Positions 1 through 9,190 of a stretch of 25,028 nucleotides of DNA are shown here, piece by piece. The stretch is taken from assembly GCA_045587185.1 (NCBI GenBank), contig JAZNBS010000046.1:1-25028 (forward strand), given 5' to 3'. How positions within the stretch are numbered: the first letter of the stretch is position 1; each line of letters starts with the position of its first letter. Source of the DNA: UMGS172 sp045587185 (GTDB lineage Bacteria; Bacillota; Clostridia; Oscillospirales; Acutalibacteraceae). Position numbers and translations under genes: made by a program. The notes beneath the pieces were generated by a model. That model was not told where the DNA came from, ran no database searches, and saw nothing but the letters and a program-made list of their open reading frames with translations.

Positions 1-1
1 G

Positions 2-78
2 TGGTGCGCTGTGAGGGACTCGAACCCCCGACCTACTGGTTCGTAGCCAGTCACTCTATCCAGCTGAGCTAACAACGC
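2..78 (-). tRNA. tRNA-Arg(ACG)
   Basis: Read on the minus strand this folds as a complete 77-nt cloverleaf. The acceptor arms GCGTTGT and ACAGCGC pair with one G-T wobble, the D-stem starts GCTC, the anticodon stem is ACTGG/CCAGT around loop CTACGAA, and the T-arm carries TTCGAGT. The anticodon is ACG (arginine, CGN codons; A34 is normally deaminated to inosine). The discriminator A is followed by an encoded CCA at positions 4-2. Nothing downstream is visible because the window begins there. Confidence 0.95.
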
Positions 79-107
79 ACATAGATTCCTTTTGGAACCG
101 CCACAAT

Positions 108-136
108 ATAATACCACAACAGTTTTGAAAAATCAA
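108..136 (-). promoter_or_regulatory. Promoter of the tRNA-Arg gene
   Basis: On the minus strand a -35 TTGATT (136-131) and a -10 TATTAT (113-108) are separated by exactly 17 nt. They lie about 30 nt upstream of the mature tRNA 5' end, so the transcript leader would be short. The spacing and position fit a housekeeping sigma factor promoter. Each hexamer is imperfect, so this is a good but not certain call. Confidence 0.6.
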
Positions 137-337
137 TAGCAAATTTGAAAAATCTAAAAAAATTTGCTGAACAATCTTTTATTTCACGGTTTTTGCATTT
201 CAATAATTTTAATACAGTATTGTTTTTAATATATTTGGCAACAAAAATCGATTTATTTAGGTCATAAAAACACTTTAATGCCATATGCCGATAAATACTT
301 AAAACATTGTGCAATATGCTATATTTACTGAAAACTG

Positions 338-366
338 TTGACTAAAGACACATTATATGGTATAGT
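338..366 (+). promoter_or_regulatory. Promoter of the polysaccharide operon
   Basis: TTGACT (338-343), a 17-nt spacer and TATAGT (361-366) give a near-consensus housekeeping promoter reading into the first polysaccharide gene at 480. Transcription should begin near 372, leaving a leader of roughly 105 nt. The rest of 79-479 is very A+T rich with no credible gene. The open frame on the minus strand there lacks a ribosome binding site and has a composition explained by the A+T richness. Confidence 0.65.
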
Positions 367-389
367 AACGTTGAGTGATAATGTATTCT

Positions 390-446
390 TATTATTCTTC
401 ATTTGTATGGTTATAATGGTTTTCAATAGTAATTTTGAGAATAATA
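390..446 (+). promoter_or_regulatory. Inverted repeat in the polysaccharide operon leader
   Basis: TATTATTCT (390-398) is exactly repeated in inverse as AGAATAATA (438-446). A second smaller pair, AATGGT (415-420) and ACCATT (446-451), partly competes with it. Both lie in the predicted 5' leader, between the start of transcription and the AAAGGA ribosome binding site. The arms are A+T rich, so chance is a real alternative. It could be an RNA hairpin or an operator. Confidence 0.3.
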
Positions 447-479
447 CCATTGACGTCGTTTCAAAAGGATGTGTAACGA

Positions 480-1907
480 GTGGAAAACAAGAAATTAAAA
501 AAATCGGATAGTAAAAGTGTTGTCAGAACCCTTGAATGTGTTCTTGAGGTTTTGGTGTTGTCGGTGCTTTATTACATTGTATGGCGTAACGGCTACGGAT
601 ATTGGGGAGGTCCGTTTCCTCATTATCATTACAACGGTAAATATGTTCTGACAGGTGTTTATGCACTGTTGGTGATAATCATATTTAACAATTCGGACTG
701 TTTTCTTTTCGGGCATCTGAAATCGGTAGATATTGGTCTTGGCCAGACAATAGCCCTGTTTATGGTGAATTTTATCACCTATTTCCAACTATGCCTTATC
801 GCCAACCGAATGATAACCCCTGTTCCGATGCTTATGCTTCTGTTGGTGCAGGTTGTGTCGGCTATTATTCTCATTTTTATTTATTCAAGGCTGTACCACG
901 CGTTGTATGCACCTCACAAAATGGTGTTGGTATACGGAACCGATAACGCGGTTGCTTTGAAGATAAAGATGGATGCCCGCAGAGATAAATATAACATCTG
1001 CAAACTCATTTCGGTTGACGAGGGAATTGATAAAATATGCGAGGAGATTGTAAATTACGATGCTGTTATCATCAATGACCTGCCCTCGCAAGAGCGTAAC
1101 GATATACTGAAATTCTGCTACGAAAACCAGTTGAGGGTATATTTTGTGCCCAAAATTTCGGATATTATTGTCCGTGGCTCGCGTGAGATAAAACTGTTTG
1201 ATACACCGCTGTTTATGGCAAAGGGAACAGGCATTTCGCTTATGCAACGTTTCTGGAAACGGGCAATGGATATTGTCATAAGCCTTATTGCAACGGTTAT
1301 TGCTTCCCCTGTTATGCTTTTGGTGGCACTGGCAATTAAATTAGAGGACAGAGGTCCTGTTTTCTATAAACAGAAGCGACTGACCTTGAACGGACGCGAG
1401 TTTAATATCCTCAAATTCCGCAGTATGGTGACCGATGCCGAAAAATATTCGGGTGTTGTGCTGGCGAGTGAAAAAGACCCACGTATCACCAAGGTGGGAA
1501 GATTTATCAGAGCCACAAGGCTTGATGAACTGCCGCAGGTACTCAATATTCTCAAAGGTGATATGAGCGTTGTCGGACCGCGACCCGAAAGACAGGTGTT
1601 TGTTGACGAATTCTGTAAGGATATTCCAGAATTTGTTTACCGTATGAAGGTCAAAGGCGGACTTACGGGCTTTGCACAAATCTATGGAAAATACAATACA
1701 AGCCCATATGATAAGTTGAGGTTTGATATGATGTATATTGAGAACTACTCGCTTTTACTTGATATTAAACTGATAATTCTGACCCTTAGAATTATGTTCA
1801 GCAAGGATAGTACCGAGGGCATTGATGTTGCCAAGAAGAACGAGGAATTGAAAGAACAACTGCTACAGGATATCAAGGAAGAAAAGAACGGTCAACAGAA
1901 CGGGTGA
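480..1907 (+). CDS. Polyprenyl-phosphate sugar-1-phosphate transferase (WcaJ/EpsL-like initiating enzyme)
   Basis: This 475-residue membrane protein probably starts surface polysaccharide synthesis by moving a sugar-1-phosphate from a nucleotide sugar onto undecaprenyl phosphate. The N-terminal half has about four to five hydrophobic helices (roughly residues 20-145), followed by a nucleotide-binding-like region (about 150-250) with the pattern MVLVYGTDNAV. The C-terminal bacterial sugar transferase domain begins near residue 258 (KRAMDIV) and contains KFRSM, TRLDELPQ and MSVVGPRPE, the characteristic catalytic-core motifs. It starts at GTG with AAAGGA ten nt upstream. Being first in the operon suits an initiating enzyme. 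The sugar transferred cannot be told from sequence alone. Confidence 0.92.
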   Translation: MENKKLKKSDSKSVVRTLECVLEVLVLSVLYYIVWRNGYGYWGGPFPHYHYNGKYVLTGVYALLVIIIFNNSDCFLFGHLKSVDIGLGQTIALFMVNFITYFQLCLIANRMITPVPMLMLLLVQVVSAIILIFIYSRLYHALYAPHKMVLVYGTDNAVALKIKMDARRDKYNICKLISVDEGIDKICEEIVNYDAVIINDLPSQERNDILKFCYENQLRVYFVPKISDIIVRGSREIKLFDTPLFMAKGTGISLMQRFWKRAMDIVISLIATVIASPVMLLVALAIKLEDRGPVFYKQKRLTLNGREFNILKFRSMVTDAEKYSGVVLASEKDPRITKVGRFIRATRLDELPQVLNILKGDMSVVGPRPERQVFVDEFCKDIPEFVYRMKVKGGLTGFAQIYGKYNTSPYDKLRFDMMYIENYSLLLDIKLIILTLRIMFSKDSTEGIDVAKKNEELKEQLLQDIKEEKNGQQNG

Positions 1908-1917
1908 GAGGATTTTT

Positions 1918-2679
1918 ATGACACAGGGACTTGTTTCAATAATCACACCGTGCTATAACGGTGCAAAATATATTTCCGAGACTATTGACTCGGTGCTTGC
2001 TCAGACCTACGGAAACTGGGAAATGATAATAATTGATGACGGCTCGAAGGATAACTCGGCCGAAATAGTCCGTTCCTATATGGAAAAGGATAACCGTATA
2101 AAGTTTTTGCAACAGGCCAACGCAGGCTCGGCGGCGGCCAGAAATAACGGTATAAAAAATGCAGAAGGTCAGTATATTGCCTTGCTTGATGCCGACGACC
2201 TTTGGGAACCCGAATTTCTTGCCGAGCAGATTGCATTTATGAACGAAAAAAATGCTGTGTGTGTCTACTGTTCTTACCGTTGCATTAACGAGAATTCAGA
2301 GGAAATACTGAGCCCTGTTATCTGCCGACCCAAGGTCAAAACCTCGGATATGATGGTGACCAACTATATAGGTTGCCTGAGCGGACTTTATGACTGTTCA
2401 AAGCACGGCAAGGTATATTTGAGGGAAGAACTTAAAAGTATGCGTGACGATTATGCCTATTGGCTTGATATTGTAAGGCTTGAGAATAAGGCATACGGCA
2501 ATCAGAAGTTGCTTGCGCGTTACCGTGTGCTTGCCAATTCCACCACGGGCAACAAGAAAAAACTTATCAAAAAACAGTACCGTTTTTACCGCGATTATCT
2601 GAAACTGGGTGTTGTAAAGAGTACGGTAAACCTTGTTCGTTGGGGATTTATGGGGCTTAAAAAATATAAGGGTATCTGA
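1918..2679 (+). CDS. Family 2 glycosyltransferase (GT-A fold)
   Basis: This is a 253-residue cytoplasmic inverting glycosyltransferase. The N-terminal GT2 domain reads VSIITPCYNG near residue 6, then IIIDDGSKDNS with the nucleotide-binding aspartates, NAGSAAARNNG, and LLDADD as the metal-binding DXD-type motif near residue 91. No membrane helices are visible. It begins ten nt after the initiating transferase ends, with AGAGGA (1907-1912) as ribosome binding site, so the two are probably translated from one message. It should extend the lipid-linked repeat unit. Donor and acceptor are unknown. Confidence 0.9.
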   Translation: MTQGLVSIITPCYNGAKYISETIDSVLAQTYGNWEMIIIDDGSKDNSAEIVRSYMEKDNRIKFLQQANAGSAAARNNGIKNAEGQYIALLDADDLWEPEFLAEQIAFMNEKNAVCVYCSYRCINENSEEILSPVICRPKVKTSDMMVTNYIGCLSGLYDCSKHGKVYLREELKSMRDDYAYWLDIVRLENKAYGNQKLLARYRVLANSTTGNKKKLIKKQYRFYRDYLKLGVVKSTVNLVRWGFMGLKKYKGI

Positions 2680-2681
2680 AA

Positions 2682-3731
2682 ATGAAATTTTCCGTTATAA
2701 TGCCGGTGTACGGTGTGGAAAAGTATCTTGAGGAAAGTGTGAGGTCAATACTTTCCCAAACCTATACCGACTTTGAACTGATACTGGTGGATGACCGTTC
2801 GCCCGACAGGTGTCCCGAAATGTGTGACGCCTTTGCAAAGGAAGACGAAAGGGTGCGTGTTATCCACAAAACTCAAAATGAAGGTCTTGGATTTGCCCGT
2901 AACACAGGGTTGGAAACGGCAACGGGGGATTATGTCATTTATGTTGACTCGGATGACACAATAGACCGTGAAACGCTCGAGGAGTGCGCCGAAAACCTTG
3001 GAGACAAGCCTGACATTTTGATATACGGCATGAAACTCTGCTACGAAAACAAAAACGGCAAGACTGTCCGCACCGAAAAACTGAAACCCGAGGAATTCTA
3101 TGCCGATTCGGTTGAAACCATAGCCGAAATGTTCCGACGTCTTTCAAATCAAAGGGTGTTTCAGTATGCCTGTAACAAGGCCTACCGCAGGGAGTTTGTC
3201 CAACCACTCGGTGTGCGGTTTGAAAAAACCAAACTTATTGAGGATTTTCTTTATAATATTGAGGTGTTCGGTCACGCTCAAAAGATACGCTCTATTGATG
3301 AGGACCTTTATTTTTACCGAAAGCCAACCCATGTCACATTGGCAAGCAGTTACAATCCGCAGTTTTTCGAACTTTTTAAACGAAAATTTTCACTGGAAGA
3401 AAACTTTCTGCGCCAACATAACGCATACGGCGGTGAGCATCTGCAACAGATTTTAAAGGGGTATGTCAAGCACTATATTTCAGCCGTTGTGAGAAACCGT
3501 TCGAAATCGGCTGATTTAAGCCGAAAAGAACAGAAAAAACTTGCAAAAGAGATGCTTGAGGACTCGGTTACACAAAGGGTGCTTGAGGCATTTGAGCCTT
3601 GCGGTGCGATTTTTAAAACCTTGACCGCATTGATGAAAAGCAAAAGGGTCGGCAGTATTGTGACGTTGTGCGCCACTGTGAATTTCGCACAGCAAATGGT
3701 GTTGCCGTTGGTCAAGAAGTTCAAAGGATGA
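2682..3731 (+). CDS. Family 2 glycosyltransferase, longer form
   Basis: This is a 349-residue GT2 enzyme. Its N-terminus has FSVIMPVYGVEKYLEESVRSIL, LILVDDRSPD, NEGLGFARNTG and VDSDD at about residue 88, all hallmarks of the GT-A fold with its DXD-type metal site. Residues from about 230 on, rich in Lys and Arg, are typical of the variable acceptor-side extension seen in teichoic-acid and capsule GT2 enzymes. The start codon lies two nt after the previous stop, so the genes are tightly coupled. It is expected to add a second sugar, possibly the galactofuranose supplied through the mutase at the operon end, but that link is inference. Confidence 0.9.
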   Translation: MKFSVIMPVYGVEKYLEESVRSILSQTYTDFELILVDDRSPDRCPEMCDAFAKEDERVRVIHKTQNEGLGFARNTGLETATGDYVIYVDSDDTIDRETLEECAENLGDKPDILIYGMKLCYENKNGKTVRTEKLKPEEFYADSVETIAEMFRRLSNQRVFQYACNKAYRREFVQPLGVRFEKTKLIEDFLYNIEVFGHAQKIRSIDEDLYFYRKPTHVTLASSYNPQFFELFKRKFSLEENFLRQHNAYGGEHLQQILKGYVKHYISAVVRNRSKSADLSRKEQKKLAKEMLEDSVTQRVLEAFEPCGAIFKTLTALMKSKRVGSIVTLCATVNFAQQMVLPLVKKFKG

Positions 3732-3745
3732 ATTAAGGTAGTATT

Positions 3746-5215
3746 ATGGCAAAAATTTTGAAAAACGAAAATATTTTTTTCAATGTTAGACTTGCTTACA
3801 TTGTTGTTGCGTTGCTTTTTGCAACACTGCGTCAGAACATAACATTATTCCAACCGTATCTTATGTCGGGTGTGTTCAACGCACTGATAATTCTGGGAGC
3901 AGGCGCAGTTTTTTTGTGGGATATAATTTTCTTCAGAAACGTACTTAAAACTAAATATATCTGGGCGTTGGCGTTGCTCTTTGTTCTTACGGGAGTATCG
4001 GTCCTACTTAATTATAAATACGCTTTATCTGATAATATAAAGGCCACCGCCAATATGTTCATACAGTTTTTTGTGCTGTATGCGGTGGGCAACCGAATGT
4101 CCAAACAACGCATTAACTGTGATGTGACGGTTATCGGCAGTGCTTTGGGAGCAGTATGGTTGGTTGCAGTTATACTGTCGCTCGGTATGTATTTTTTTGA
4201 TGTTACATATAATCAGGTGCACACCCTCTGGGGAGAGGCTTCCACCATCCCTCAGGGCTTTGTCAGATTTCACGACGGCGCTGTGGTTATGCGCTTGTGG
4301 GGTGTGTTCATAGACCCCAACTTTGCCGCCGCTATTTCAATAATTGTCATCTGTTTCTGCATCTATATGATGCACAATTCGCAGAAAAAGTGGGTCAAGG
4401 CTCTTCATATAACCAACATTGTTGTTCAAGGTTTGTATGTTGTACTTTCCAATTCAAGAATGGCTCTTATCATACTTTTGTTTCTTGCCTTTGTCGGTTG
4501 TTGGTATATTTCGGTCATAAAGGTGAGAAAATCAAAGTGTAGGGTTGTTGGCGAAAAACGCCTGTGGCGCGAACTGACGGCATTGGTTCTTGCGGTACTT
4601 ATGACAGGCGGATGTTATATCGGTGTCGCCGCATCAAAAAAAGCATTGCCCCATGTTCAGTACGCTATAAATTATGTTCAGAAAACAACCGACGGCACTG
4701 AAAATCCAAACGGAACGCACAAAGAAGACAAGCCGGTTGCCGACCTTGACCGTGAGGATATAAGTTCAAAAGATGATATTTCCAACGGTCGAATTAAAAT
4801 GTGGCTGGAGGGATTTGATGTTCTGGAAAACAACCCCGTCTTGGGCGTTGGCCCCAGAAGTTATCACGAAATTGCAACCGAAATGGTTGCCGAGACCGGA
4901 GTGAAAATGACTATCGCAAAGAAATCCATCCATAACAGTTATATGGAGTTGTTGATGGGTAACGGTGTTGTGGGATTTTTGATGCTATTGGCATTCTTTG
5001 TTCTCTGTGCCAAGGATGCGTTTGTTCTGAGGTTCAAGAATACAGGTTCTTTATTCACAGTGGGCATTCTGATGCTTATTGTGTTGAGCGCATTGGCGGG
5101 CGGAATGTTTATTTCCAGTTTGTTCTATTATCTTTCGGGTATCTCGGTTGTCGCATTTGCGATGCTGGGCTACGCTATAGGCTATATGCAGTGTGAAAAA
5201 AAGGAAAACGAGTGA
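3746..5215 (+). CDS. Wzy-type polymerase / O-antigen ligase family protein
   Basis: This is a 489-residue polytopic membrane protein with about ten to twelve hydrophobic helices and one large hydrophilic external loop at about residues 300-395. Near the end of that loop are LENNPVLGVGPRSY and KKSIHNSYMELL, the His-containing signature seen in the O-antigen ligase/Wzy_C family. The likely role is joining repeat units on the outer face of the membrane, or transferring the finished polymer. AAGGTA precedes the ATG by five nt, and the gene follows the previous one by 14 nt. Polymerase and ligase share this fold. In a Gram-positive-type cluster with a flippase, the polymerase reading is favoured. 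Confidence 0.85.
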   Translation: MAKILKNENIFFNVRLAYIVVALLFATLRQNITLFQPYLMSGVFNALIILGAGAVFLWDIIFFRNVLKTKYIWALALLFVLTGVSVLLNYKYALSDNIKATANMFIQFFVLYAVGNRMSKQRINCDVTVIGSALGAVWLVAVILSLGMYFFDVTYNQVHTLWGEASTIPQGFVRFHDGAVVMRLWGVFIDPNFAAAISIIVICFCIYMMHNSQKKWVKALHITNIVVQGLYVVLSNSRMALIILLFLAFVGCWYISVIKVRKSKCRVVGEKRLWRELTALVLAVLMTGGCYIGVAASKKALPHVQYAINYVQKTTDGTENPNGTHKEDKPVADLDREDISSKDDISNGRIKMWLEGFDVLENNPVLGVGPRSYHEIATEMVAETGVKMTIAKKSIHNSYMELLMGNGVVGFLMLLAFFVLCAKDAFVLRFKNTGSLFTVGILMLIVLSALAGGMFISSLFYYLSGISVVAFAMLGYAIGYMQCEKKENE

Positions 5216-5238
5216 TATTATTTCGGGAAGGTGAAACC

Positions 5239-6396
5239 GTGGCAAAGCCGTATACACGCGGTATGAAATTTAAACATATGCTGACCAAGGCTTTGATGAC
5301 GGTATTCAGAGTCTTTCCCGTCAACCGCAAAAAAATAGTATTCTGCAACTATTTTGGCAAAGGCTTTGGTGATAACTCAAAAGCCATTGCCGAGGCTTTG
5401 TTGCAAAAAGACCCGTCATTACAGTTAGTTTGGGGCGTAAAGCAACCGTTTAGTGACAGTTTGCCTCAAAACATCCGAGCGGTGGAGTACAACAGTCTTC
5501 GTTATCTGTGGGAACTTTCAACCGCCGCCGCATGGGTGGATAACAGCCGTAAGAACGCGGGGATTGTAAAACGCAAAAAGCAGTTTTATGTTCAGACTTG
5601 GCACGGCACGGTTGCGTTGAAGCGTATCGAAAAGGACGCAGAGCAAAGTCTTGATGAGTTTTATATTGCAGGCGCAAAAAATGATTCGATGATGGCCGAT
5701 GTCATACTTTCGGGATGTACATTTTTCACCCACCTTTGCAAAAAATCTTTTTGGTATAACGGCGAGATTTTGGAGTGCGGGTCACCACGTTCCGACGCGC
5801 TTTTCAATACCAACAGCGACCGTCAGGCTAAGGTAAGACGCGCACTCGGTATCCCCGAAGGCAAAAAGGTGGTTTTATATGCGCCCACCTTTCGCACCGA
5901 CGGTAATTTGAAGTGCTATGATATGGATTTTGAGGCCGTTTTGGACGCTTTGGAGACAAAGACGGGTCAGCAGTGGGTGTTCTGTATGAGGTTGCACCCC
6001 AATGTGTCAGGAAAAGCGGATTTTATCCATTATTCTGACCGCATTTTCAACGGAACTGATTATCCTGACCTTTATGAGATGATACCTGCCGTGGATATGG
6101 TCATATCCGATTATTCCAGTGTTATGTTTGACGCAGGTCTTATAAACAAACCCGTCATATTGTTCGCCAACGATATTGAGGCCTATGTATCTGACCGAAA
6201 TTTTTATTTTGATTTGAGAAAACTTCCTTTCCCATTGGCTCAAAGTAACGGTCAAATGCTGACCTGTATTGAAAATTTTAACGAACAAGATTACAGCGAA
6301 AAACTCAAAGCCTTCAACAAAGAAATAGGCTTCTGTGAAAACGGTACTGCCGCGCAAACGGTCGCCGAAAGGATTTTGAACGAGATAAATGGCTAA
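5239..6396 (+). CDS. CDP-glycerol glycerophosphotransferase-like enzyme (TagB/TagF family)
   Basis: This 385-residue protein resembles the catalytic domain of TagB/TagF enzymes, which transfer glycerol phosphate from CDP-glycerol. Diagnostic stretches are the QTWHGT motif (residues 119-124), RLHPN, and SDYSSVMFDAG in the C-terminal nucleotide-binding half. A longer frame opens at GTG 5212, overlapping the upstream gene. The GTG at 5239 is chosen because GGGAAGG (5225-5231) sits seven nt before it. Single-domain size suggests addition of one or a few glycerol phosphates rather than a long TagF-style chain, though this is not certain. Its substrate would come from the cytidylyltransferase encoded at 7669, which supports the assignment. 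Confidence 0.85.
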   Translation: MAKPYTRGMKFKHMLTKALMTVFRVFPVNRKKIVFCNYFGKGFGDNSKAIAEALLQKDPSLQLVWGVKQPFSDSLPQNIRAVEYNSLRYLWELSTAAAWVDNSRKNAGIVKRKKQFYVQTWHGTVALKRIEKDAEQSLDEFYIAGAKNDSMMADVILSGCTFFTHLCKKSFWYNGEILECGSPRSDALFNTNSDRQAKVRRALGIPEGKKVVLYAPTFRTDGNLKCYDMDFEAVLDALETKTGQQWVFCMRLHPNVSGKADFIHYSDRIFNGTDYPDLYEMIPAVDMVISDYSSVMFDAGLINKPVILFANDIEAYVSDRNFYFDLRKLPFPLAQSNGQMLTCIENFNEQDYSEKLKAFNKEIGFCENGTAAQTVAERILNEING

Positions 6397-7672
6397 GATT
6401 GATAAAAAAGGCAACCTGCTCAAAAACACGGTTATGCTTTATATCCTGACCTTTTCAGGATATGTTTTCAACTTCATAACAATGCCTTATCAGACCCGTG
6501 TGTTAGGTCCTGTGGTGTTTGGAATACTGGGTTTTGCACAGGCTTGCGCCGTTTATGTGCAGTTGTTTCTTGACTTTGGATTTTTGTTATCGTCTACCGA
6601 GGACGTGTCCAATAACCGTGACAATAAGCGTGAACTGTCACGCATACTTACGGCTGTTACGGTTTGTAAATTGATGTTGGGCGCGGTTGCGTTGACCGTT
6701 GTTCTTTGTATGTGTCTGCTTATTCCCAAACTCCGTCAAGATATGACGCTTTATATGCTTTTCTTCGCGTCAACTTTTATCAATGCACTTTTGCCTGATT
6801 TTTTGTACCGCGGAATTGAAAAGATGTCGGCCATAACGGTCAGGGCCGTTTCGGTCAAGGCGTTTTTTACAGTGGCGATTTTTGCTTTTCTTAAAAGTCC
6901 GGAGCACTACTATGTTGTGCCGTTGCTTAACACACTGGGTGCCGTGGGCGCCTGTGTCTGGACATATTTCGATATTTATAAGCGTATCGGAGTAAGGTTT
7001 GTTTCGGTTGGGTGGAGTTATGTTTGGCATACCCTCAAACGTTCAAGCGGATATTTTTGGTCACGGATTGCCACCACGGTCTACGGTGCCACAAACTCGG
7101 TACTCATTGGTATTCTTTATCCCACAGGCGCCACAATGGGCCTTTATTCCTCGTCTGAAAAACTGATGACCACCGCTCGAAGCGCTTTTTCACCTATTGC
7201 CGACAGTATGTATCCTTATATGGTAAAAAACAAGGATTATAAACTTGTTAAAAAGGTTTTGACGGTACTTATGCCCGTAATAATTTTGGGATGTACGGGC
7301 GTGTTTATATTCGCAAAAGAATTCTGTGTTCTCCTGTTTGGAGAGCAATATGCAGGCTCTGCAACCTATTTAAGGCTTTTGTTACCCATTGTTGCCATAA
7401 GTCTGCCGACCTATATTTCCGGCTTTCCTTTACTTTCGCCTTTAGGCCTTGCTAAGTACGCAAACATTTCGGTCATTGTGGGTGCCGTGTTGCACACATT
7501 ACAGTTGACTTTCCTTTTTGCATTCGGATACTTAACTGTTAAAACCATATGTATCGCAACCTGTATAACCGAGGGTGTGATACTGCTTATGCGAGTATTT
7601 GCGGTGTTCAGAAACCGTGACCGATTAAAGCCTGTTGAGAAACATTCCGAGTCTTTGGAGGAAAATGTATGA
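6389..7672 (+). CDS. Wzx-type polysaccharide flippase (MOP/MATE superfamily)
   Basis: This is a 427-residue integral membrane protein with about twelve to fourteen hydrophobic helices and almost no long soluble segments. The N-terminal pattern, NLLKNTVMLYILTFSGYVF followed by PYQTRVLGPVVFGILGFAQA, is typical of oligosaccharide flippases of the RfbX/Wzx type. It should turn lipid-linked repeat units to the outer face before polymerisation. Its ATG overlaps the previous gene by eight nt, with no good Shine-Dalgarno nearby. This suggests translational coupling to the glycerophosphotransferase. Confidence 0.9.
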   Translation: MAKIDKKGNLLKNTVMLYILTFSGYVFNFITMPYQTRVLGPVVFGILGFAQACAVYVQLFLDFGFLLSSTEDVSNNRDNKRELSRILTAVTVCKLMLGAVALTVVLCMCLLIPKLRQDMTLYMLFFASTFINALLPDFLYRGIEKMSAITVRAVSVKAFFTVAIFAFLKSPEHYYVVPLLNTLGAVGACVWTYFDIYKRIGVRFVSVGWSYVWHTLKRSSGYFWSRIATTVYGATNSVLIGILYPTGATMGLYSSSEKLMTTARSAFSPIADSMYPYMVKNKDYKLVKKVLTVLMPVIILGCTGVFIFAKEFCVLLFGEQYAGSATYLRLLLPIVAISLPTYISGFPLLSPLGLAKYANISVIVGAVLHTLQLTFLFAFGYLTVKTICIATCITEGVILLMRVFAVFRNRDRLKPVEKHSESLEENV

Positions 7673-8058
7673 AACGTGTTATAACCTACGGAACATTTGA
7701 CCTTTTGCATTATGGGCATATAAATTTGCTTCGCCGTGCCAAAGCGTTAGGGGATTATCTTATAGTGGTTGTTTCAACCGATGAGTTTAACTGGAACCAG
7801 AAACAGAAGAAGTGTTATTTTTCATATGAACAAAGGAAAATGCTGGTTGAGGCCATCCGTTATGTTGACCTAGTCATACCCGAGACCTGTTGGGAGCAGA
7901 AGGTAAGTGATATGCACGAATATCACATTGACACCTTTGTTATGGGTGATGATTGGCAGGGTAAATTCGATTATTTAAAGGACGAGGGTGTTGAGGTGGT
8001 CTATCTGCCCAGAACACCTGAGATAAGCACCACTCAGATAAAGTCTGACCTTGGCTGA
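7669..8058 (+). CDS. tagD: Glycerol-3-phosphate cytidylyltransferase
   Basis: This 129-residue enzyme makes CDP-glycerol from CTP and glycerol-3-phosphate. It matches TagD in length and motifs. HYGH at residues 14-17 is the HxGH nucleotidyltransferase signature, and RTPEISTT at 115-122 corresponds to the family RTEGISTT motif. GGAGG ends seven nt before the ATG, and the start overlaps the flippase stop in an ATGA arrangement. The product feeds the CDP-glycerol transferase encoded at 5239. The presence of both strongly suggests that the polymer carries glycerol phosphate, as backbone or side decoration. Confidence 0.93.
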   Translation: MKRVITYGTFDLLHYGHINLLRRAKALGDYLIVVVSTDEFNWNQKQKKCYFSYEQRKMLVEAIRYVDLVIPETCWEQKVSDMHEYHIDTFVMGDDWQGKFDYLKDEGVEVVYLPRTPEISTTQIKSDLG

Positions 8059-8077
8059 TGACGGGAGGAAAACCGAT

Positions 8078-9178
8078 TTGAAAAAGTACGATTATTTAGT
8101 GGTCGGTGCAGGACTTTACGGTGCCGTGTTTGCCCAGCAGGCAAAAAAACATGGCAAAACAGTTATGGTTATCGACAAACGCGACCACATTGCGGGAAAT
8201 GTTTACACCGAGAATATCGAAGACATAAACGTGCATGTTTACGGCGCGCATATTTTCCACACCAATAACCGGGAAGTGTGGGATTATGTAAACTGCTTTG
8301 CTGAGTTTAACCGCTTCACCAATTCTCCGGTTGCAAACTTTAAAGGCGAACTTTATTCCTTGCCTTTCAATATGTACACCTTCAATAAAATGTGGGGTGT
8401 TGTTACTCCCCAAGAGGCCGCCGCTAAAATTGAAGAGCAACGTGCCACAGCGGGTATTACCGAGCCAAAAAACCTTGAGGAACAGGCGATATCTCTTGTT
8501 GGTACCGATATTTACGAAAAACTTATCAAGGGATATACCGAGAAGCAGTGGGGAAGACCCTGTACCGAACTGCCGTCGTTTATCATCAAGAGGTTACCTG
8601 TGCGTCTGACCTTTGATAACAACTATTTCAATGCCCTGTATCAGGGAATTCCTATTGGCGGTTATACCAAAATGGTTGAAAATATGTTAGACGGCATTGA
8701 TATAAGACTGGGTGTTGACTATCTTGAAAACAGAGATGAGTTTAATGCAATAGCCGAAAAGGTTGTTTACACAGGCGCCATTGATGCTTATTTCAACTAC
8801 TCATTAGGCGCGTTGCAGTACCGTTCGGTAAGATTTGAGACCGAGGTGCTTGATACACCTAATTTCCAAGGAAACGCCGCTGTCAATTTCACCGACAGTG
8901 AAACACCCTACACCCGAATTATTGAGCATAAGTGGTTTGAGTTTGGCAATCAGCCAAAGACCGTAATCAGCCGTGAATACAGTTCCGAGTGGAAGGTTGG
9001 TGATGAACCTTATTATCCCGTCAATGACGAGAAGAACGGCTGTCTTTATGCCGAATATAAAAAACTTGCAGAGAATGAGCCGAAGGTCATCTTTGGCGGC
9101 CGTTTGGGTGAGTATAAGTATTACGATATGGATACCGTCATCGCCGCATCACTTGAACTCTGCAAAAAAGAACTCTAA
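8078..9178 (+). CDS. glf: UDP-galactopyranose mutase
   Basis: This 366-residue flavoenzyme interconverts UDP-galactopyranose and UDP-galactofuranose, the donor for galactofuranose in surface polymers. The N-terminus KYDYLVVGAGLYGAV is the FAD-binding GxGxxG fold, followed by IDKRDHIAGNVYTE and YGAHIFHTNN, which are strongly conserved in Glf. YTEKQWGRPCTELP and the C-terminal FGGRLGEYKYYDMD complete the family pattern. A TTG at 8051 is possible. The TTG at 8078 is preferred because GGGAGG (8063-8068) stands nine nt before it and the protein then begins directly with the FAD fold. It is the last gene of the operon. Confidence 0.95.
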   Translation: MKKYDYLVVGAGLYGAVFAQQAKKHGKTVMVIDKRDHIAGNVYTENIEDINVHVYGAHIFHTNNREVWDYVNCFAEFNRFTNSPVANFKGELYSLPFNMYTFNKMWGVVTPQEAAAKIEEQRATAGITEPKNLEEQAISLVGTDIYEKLIKGYTEKQWGRPCTELPSFIIKRLPVRLTFDNNYFNALYQGIPIGGYTKMVENMLDGIDIRLGVDYLENRDEFNAIAEKVVYTGAIDAYFNYSLGALQYRSVRFETEVLDTPNFQGNAAVNFTDSETPYTRIIEHKWFEFGNQPKTVISREYSSEWKVGDEPYYPVNDEKNGCLYAEYKKLAENEPKVIFGGRLGEYKYYDMDTVIAASLELCKKEL

Positions 9179-9190
9179 TCTTGATGCATT

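Noticed and set aside
69..314. 81-codon minus-strand frame beside tRNA-Arg
   Set aside because: It overlaps the tRNA and its promoter, lies in very A+T-rich DNA and has no ribosome binding site.
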